Source: Anniella stebbinsi (taxonomy: Eukaryota > Chordata > Lepidosauria > Squamata > Anniellidae). Taken from it: 64,000 bases of DNA. The number at the start of each line of letters is the position of its first letter. Positions within the stretch are counted from its first letter, which is position 1. Under the pieces are notes generated by a model, which ran no database searches, was not told the origin of the DNA, and worked only from the letters and a program-made list of their open reading frames with translations. Positions 60,102 through 64,000 of this stretch are shown here, piece by piece. A program made the position numbers and the translations under genes. The stretch lies in the NCBI GenBank assembly GCA_029215795.1, contig JARDYH010000002.1, positions 59,249,001 through 59,313,000 of the forward strand. The letters are read 5' to 3'.

Positions 60102-60275
60102 CTACTGTGTCAGGAAATGCTTTATCACGTATTTCTTCCAAACTTGAATAAGTTGCTAATGATGATTCAGAAATGACCACTGTTTCACAGATTGTTTCTC
60201 CAGCCTTCAGCATAAAATCCACCAGGAAAAGGACATTTGGGTAAAGTTGGTAGCAGATTTCACAAGCTCCTAGTG
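60102..60275 (-). CDS. TMEM232: TMEM232 internal exon (first visible)
   Basis: This exon runs from an acceptor ending in CATAG to a donor reading GTAG|GTAACA. It starts with two bases of a split codon, has 57 open codons and leaves one base. The peptide includes CEICYQLYPN and FLVDFMLKAGE, which match the part of mammalian TMEM232 that reads ASYHKYPN followed by a hydrophobic stretch and ILKASE. TMEM232 is a multi-pass transmembrane protein linked in mouse to building the sperm flagellum (family knowledge). The single leftover G joins the CA at the start of the next exon (53424) to give an alanine codon, so the frame is kept. The acceptor tract is weak, with purines interrupting the T run. 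Upstream exons were not found before the right edge, so this is a partial gene. Confidence 0.75.
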
Positions 60276-60830
60276 CTATGGCACACATACACAAAAAATC
60301 TGTTTATTTTTTGTCTTGTTGTTTTACAATTTGTCATGTTGCTCTTTTACTTATTATGTTACATCTATCTTCTTCACTATTTAGCTGCAGCAGCTTCATC
60401 AGAGCAAATCCAAGGCAGATTTTTAAATACTGCATGACCTCTTGTGGTTGCAACAAAATACTACAGATAAGATTCTAAGAAAAGAGCTTATGTAACCAAC
60501 AAATAAGGATGGACATTTTTTTTTCAAGCACAAGTTCATTCCATACCATTTCTGCATCCATTTGAAAAATAAATAAATTAAAATTAAAGTTCACATACAA
60601 GTACATACACAGTTTTGTACACTATTTTATCTAATGTATGCATTTATTTTATCAAAGAACTGCATCGCAAATACTGAAGACTAGTACTGAAGATCCTCCC
60701 TATAAAAATGAGGTGTTTGTTCACATTTGCAAATAATTTGGTAGAATGTAATAAGTAAGCCAATTGTTTTCATAAAAAGAACATTTAAATTTATTTTAAA
60801 TGAAAATATGTTCTATAACTTAAAAACTTA
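60276..60830. other. AT-rich intron
   Basis: Nothing recognised. The preceding TMEM232 exon should lie further right. Confidence 0.4.
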
Positions 60831-61240
60831 GGAAACAATCCTATGGCTCATAGACTGAGGCTTCATAGGATAATTCGGATTCCCAAATCAGAGACCATGC
60901 ACTGACCTCGGAGCTAGGAATGGGACTGCCGACCACCCTCCTCTTCATAGCTGCCATGGAAAGAACTGATCTGGCTGCCTCTGAGGTCATAAATGCAACA
61001 TCAGAGAAGGGGAAAAGAGGGCATCTTAGTTGGCGGGGAAGGGAAGAGACAGGACAGGATACGAGCTATCCTGAGGCCTCTCCAGACTCCTTCCCTCCCC
61101 CTCCAAGATGCTTTTGCATCTAGCAAAACTGCAGGGTGGGACGATGGGGAGGCAAAGATCACCTCTGCTGTTTCTCTTGCACTGCATAAGCCTCCGAGTT
61201 CAGAGGGTTACAAGCATCACAATAGGATTGCGCCCTTAAA
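60831..61240. mobile_element. probable inverted-repeat element
   Basis: Left AGGAAACAATCCTATGGCTC and right CACAATAGGATTGCGCCCTT share an inverted CAATCCTAT core. The interior is GC-richer than its surroundings with several purine runs. Weakly supported. Confidence 0.4.
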
Positions 61241-62299
61241 GAGCCTTCTAAAGTTATAGTGTTTTAACAACATTTCATCACCAACGCCATACGCATAATC
61301 ATATGACACTGATAGCCCCACAACCTGAAATAAACAGGTTGATCTTATGGAAATACTGTGAAGATCAGGTTGTTTTTTCACTAGATTTTCAACATGCATT
61401 TCAATATGTCATTACAGCATTCCTTGGGAATGACAAATCAGGCAGGTCCTTTTTTGTGTGGGGGGGAGATCTCTATTTTCTATATCCTTGTTAAATAAAA
61501 GGGATGCAAATTCAATATCAGTCTTGTTTTTAATTGTCTGATTTCATGTTCTTCACTTGTGACTATGACAACCAATAACAGTAGCAAGACTGCAATACCT
61601 CTGCAGTCTTACCACTACAGCAACGGCCTGCTGAGTCACTGCATACAGTGTACACATGTGCTGAAAAGCCTGATGTATGCCAGGGACGTGTTTGACATTA
61701 AGTTACTTGATTAGAAATACTGTCATTGCGAATGAGTGACAACTCATCTGGTTTTGTCAAGAACTCTTCTTTTCTTCTGCAGTCACATTGTATGCACGTA
61801 ACAACCTGTGTGAGGCATTCACAGTGCATATCAGACTGCATATCAGAACCATGCTTGAGGGAATTTCAGGCAGATCTTGCAATGCCAGATCATTCTATCT
61901 GCTGAAGGAACCTCTTCCTACCTGAATCACATACTCGATCATGGCAGCATGATGTAAAACCTTCGGGGTGATTCGCATTAATCAAATTCCATTTAGAATC
62001 TGGAACCATTTCTCTGTATCAAACTACATTTTGAATACTCACTAATGTTACGTATTATCAAAGGTCTATCAACAGTAATGAATGTCTTTCAAACCACTGA
62101 CTGAGAGCAAATCTTGTAGTCAGAAAATTTATCCAATATTTTTTCTAGTCAGTATTTATTTCTGCAGTTTGGTTAAGGGGCACACTCCACTTCCTTGGCA
62201 AATCTAAATGCAGGAAGCATGGCTAAACACCAAGCAGCTCAGGCTCACTTTAGACGTTTTACAACTCCCATAACAGGTGAGAATAAAATAATATGATGC
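61241..62299. other. unique-looking DNA
   Basis: No exon of TMEM232 could be identified here. A donor-like CAG|GTAGGA on the minus strand near 61922 has a short open frame that does not match the gene. Confidence 0.4.
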
Positions 62300-62910
62300 A
62301 AACAATGTGGAGATTCTAGAGACATGACAGCCCAGAAAAATAACGGAAAAATTCAAGGGAAAATAGTTTTCCGCCCATTTTTTTCCAAAGCCTTTTTTGT
62401 TCCCCCCCCCCAAAAAATGGGGGGGGGGGGATGAAGAAAAATTGATTTCAGAATGTTTTATTTTAGGCATGATGAATAAAATTTTAAGACATAAATAATT
62501 TTCTTTGTTACTAATGTTGATGGATTCTTCTGTGTATGTTTTAAATTGTTTTTTGCCTGCTCCTCATAAACTGGCAAAACCAAAGAGGTTCCTTACAGTT
62601 TAGCTGTTCCTTACAGTTCAGGAGCTTATAGTTCCATTTGTTACCCCAAAAAAGTAAAATTTAAAAAAAGTAAATTCAATTTGTAAGAATGTTTGAATAC
62701 GCGGTACTTTTAAAATACCAGATGTGATCATTTTATGCCAAATCAACTTGTACATAATTACGTTTTATGTTCCTAAAGTAACAAAGTGACTTTCAATCTG
62801 TAAAGAGTGCTGATATTGCATTTTTTTCAATTTTTCCGAAACAAACCTGGGAAAAAACAGTTTTTTCCCATAGTTTCAAATTTTCCGGAAAGTTTACATC
62901 TCTATTCCTC
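62300..62910. repeat. possible foldback element with poly-C/poly-G hairpin
   Basis: GAGACATGACAGCCCAGAAA and the right-hand CCGGAAAGTTTACATCTCTA may be element ends. CCCCCCCCCC (62402) and GGGGGGGGGGGG (62419) pair around AAAAAAT. Confidence 0.35.
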
Positions 62911-62929
62911 ACCTTTGTTTTGCCACATT

Positions 62930-63260
62930 TTTACTTTTTATTAAATGATTGCTTTTATTCGTAGTAATTATATACCACTTAATTTAATAAAATTTCTATT
63001 CGGGTCATATGTAACTATTAAGATCACACTTAAATACATTATTAAAAACATTTTCAACTACAATAATACAGGAAACAGTAAGATATTACTGTTTTAATTG
63101 CAATTAATTACAAGCCAGAGAAAGCCTGGGTGAAGAAGTGCATTTTTCAGAGGTGTTTGAAACATCCTGAATTTCACAGGGGAGGATTTTCCAGAGGGCA
63201 GGCACTGCCACTCTGAGATATTACATGACAATATTCCATTGGCTGCAGGATGACCAGCAA
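62930..63260 (-). mobile_element. LINE 3' part
   Basis: An AT-rich 3' UTR (62930-63100), then AGCCAGAGAAAGCCTGGGTG and ACAGGGGAGGATTTTCCAGA match the ORF2 end of an L2/CR1-clade LINE in reverse. Confidence 0.6.
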
Positions 63261-63342
63261 GGCCTCCTGAACCACTGAAAATTGTTAAAATCCCACTGCC
63301 TTAGAGGTAGAATTTAATCTAGTGTGAACAGACTATTGCTCA

Positions 63343-64000
63343 ATTCGGACAACACTTTAGTCAATGGTGGGTAAATAACCTACTGACGGTGTGTTAAAGA
63401 GGAGGAGCTCCACAGACAACACACTGCAGCAGGCGCTGCAGGGAACCGGCAAACACCCTGGTGGTTAATAGCGTACTTGCCTGTGACTGACAGCTCGGCC
63501 GCCATGTTTTCTGCTTACTGACCTCCGTTGGTCCTCCAGCAGGTATCCCAGCACACACTGCAGCCGAAAACCATGGGCGCCGCCACTGAAGCCAATGCAG
63601 GACACGCCTCCCAAACCCCACTGGCTGTTGTAGGCAATGGGCAGAACTCAGCAGCCTCGGGCAAAGAGGCAGCCAGGAGGGACGGCAGCACCAAAGCAAC
63701 GTCTGCACCCTGCACCCAGCACAATGCACCAAACGTTGGCACCCACGCCCCAGGGAGCCACCCCCGCCCACCCTACACGGGAGAAGTGGCAGTCGCGAGG
63801 GTGACCCACGTCCCCCAGCCCCCAGCCCCCAACATCACCCTTCCTAAGCATCCAACCACACACACAGAAAAGAAGGCAAGAGTGGGGCGGTTTGGAAAAC
63901 TCTATTCAGCAGGGACCTCAAACATGGGCAATAAGGCACATGGGCACTACGAAGCAAGGGCAGAGTCCACGGGAAGGACAGGCGTCCCCAGGAAGGGGGA
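63343..64000. mobile_element. left end of a GC-rich DNA element, running off the window
   Basis: CAATTCGGACAACACTTTAG then TCAATGGTGGGTAAATAACC are the same type of end as at 46868 and 52066. TACTGACGGTG and GGAGCTCCACAGACAACACA are shared with 46910-46950. The interior turns GC-rich and continues past the edge. Confidence 0.6.
63573..64000 (+). CDS. open frame of unknown function, partial at right edge
   Basis: An ATG at 63573 opens a frame of 142 codons without a stop up to the last base. It begins MGAATEANAGH and is rich in Ala, Gly, Pro, His and Thr, with the stretch PQPPAPNITLPKHP near residue 90 and a basic KKARVGRFGKL near residue 105. An in-frame stop lies near 63520. There is no domain or splice evidence. 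The minus strand is also open over 63394-63771, and GC-rich DNA favours this, so the frame may be chance or the start of a transposon protein. Confidence 0.25.
   Translation, partial: MGAATEANAGHASQTPLAVVGNGQNSAASGKEAARRDGSTKATSAPCTQHNAPNVGTHAPGSHPRPPYTGEVAVARVTHVPQPPAPNITLPKHPTTHTEKKARVGRFGKLYSAGTSNMGNKAHGHYEARAESTGRTGVPRKG

Noticed and set aside
61900..62010. Donor-like site on the minus strand following VLHHAAMIEYVIQ
   Set aside because: No acceptor in phase and no match to the missing TMEM232 N-terminal half.

Overview
The window is vertebrate nuclear DNA, most likely from a squamate reptile (a lizard). The evidence is the repeat content: many 5'-truncated LINE copies of the L2/CR1 clade with short simple-sequence tails, chicken-type CR1 fragments, two tRNA-derived SINE families, and numerous short hAT-like palindromic elements, several still flanked by exact 8-bp target duplications. 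There are no operons, CRISPR arrays, rRNA or recognisable tRNA genes. The species cannot be named from this sequence.

The one host gene I can support is TMEM232, on the minus strand. Five internal exons are visible (60102-60275, 53268-53424, 50017-50104, 30845-31064, 10462-10640). All four junctions keep the reading frame, and the encoded peptides line up in order with the central and C-terminal half of vertebrate TMEM232. Together they encode about 272 residues of a protein that is about 650 residues in mammals. The start codon and 5' exons should lie to the right of the window, and the last exons and 3' UTR to the left. Nearly everything between 10.5 and 60.3 kb is therefore intron.

Layout: 0-10 kb (downstream part of the gene) holds a LINE 3' end, a 178-bp foldback, a tandem duplication split by a hAT-like element, a CR1 reverse-transcriptase fragment and a 1.7-kb L2-like LINE copy on the minus strand. 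The 10.6-30.8 kb intron is packed with CR1/L2 copies, foldbacks and quiet unique DNA. The 31-50 kb intron is the richest in nested transposons, including a 1.12-kb hAT-like foldback with internal tandem repeats (44959-46079). From 50 to 60 kb there are three exons, a well-formed candidate cryptic exon, and a 717-bp CpG-rich element with promoter-like motifs (58207-58923). The right edge is GC-rich and contains an element end plus an open frame that leaves the window.

Nothing here amounts to a new multi-gene system. The observations most worth a second look are the CpG-rich element, the hAT-like foldback families, the palindrome that encodes almost the same acidic peptide on both strands, and the cryptic exon inside TMEM232. 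Family assignments come from reading and remembered sequences; no database search was run. Repeat borders are approximate unless a target duplication is given.
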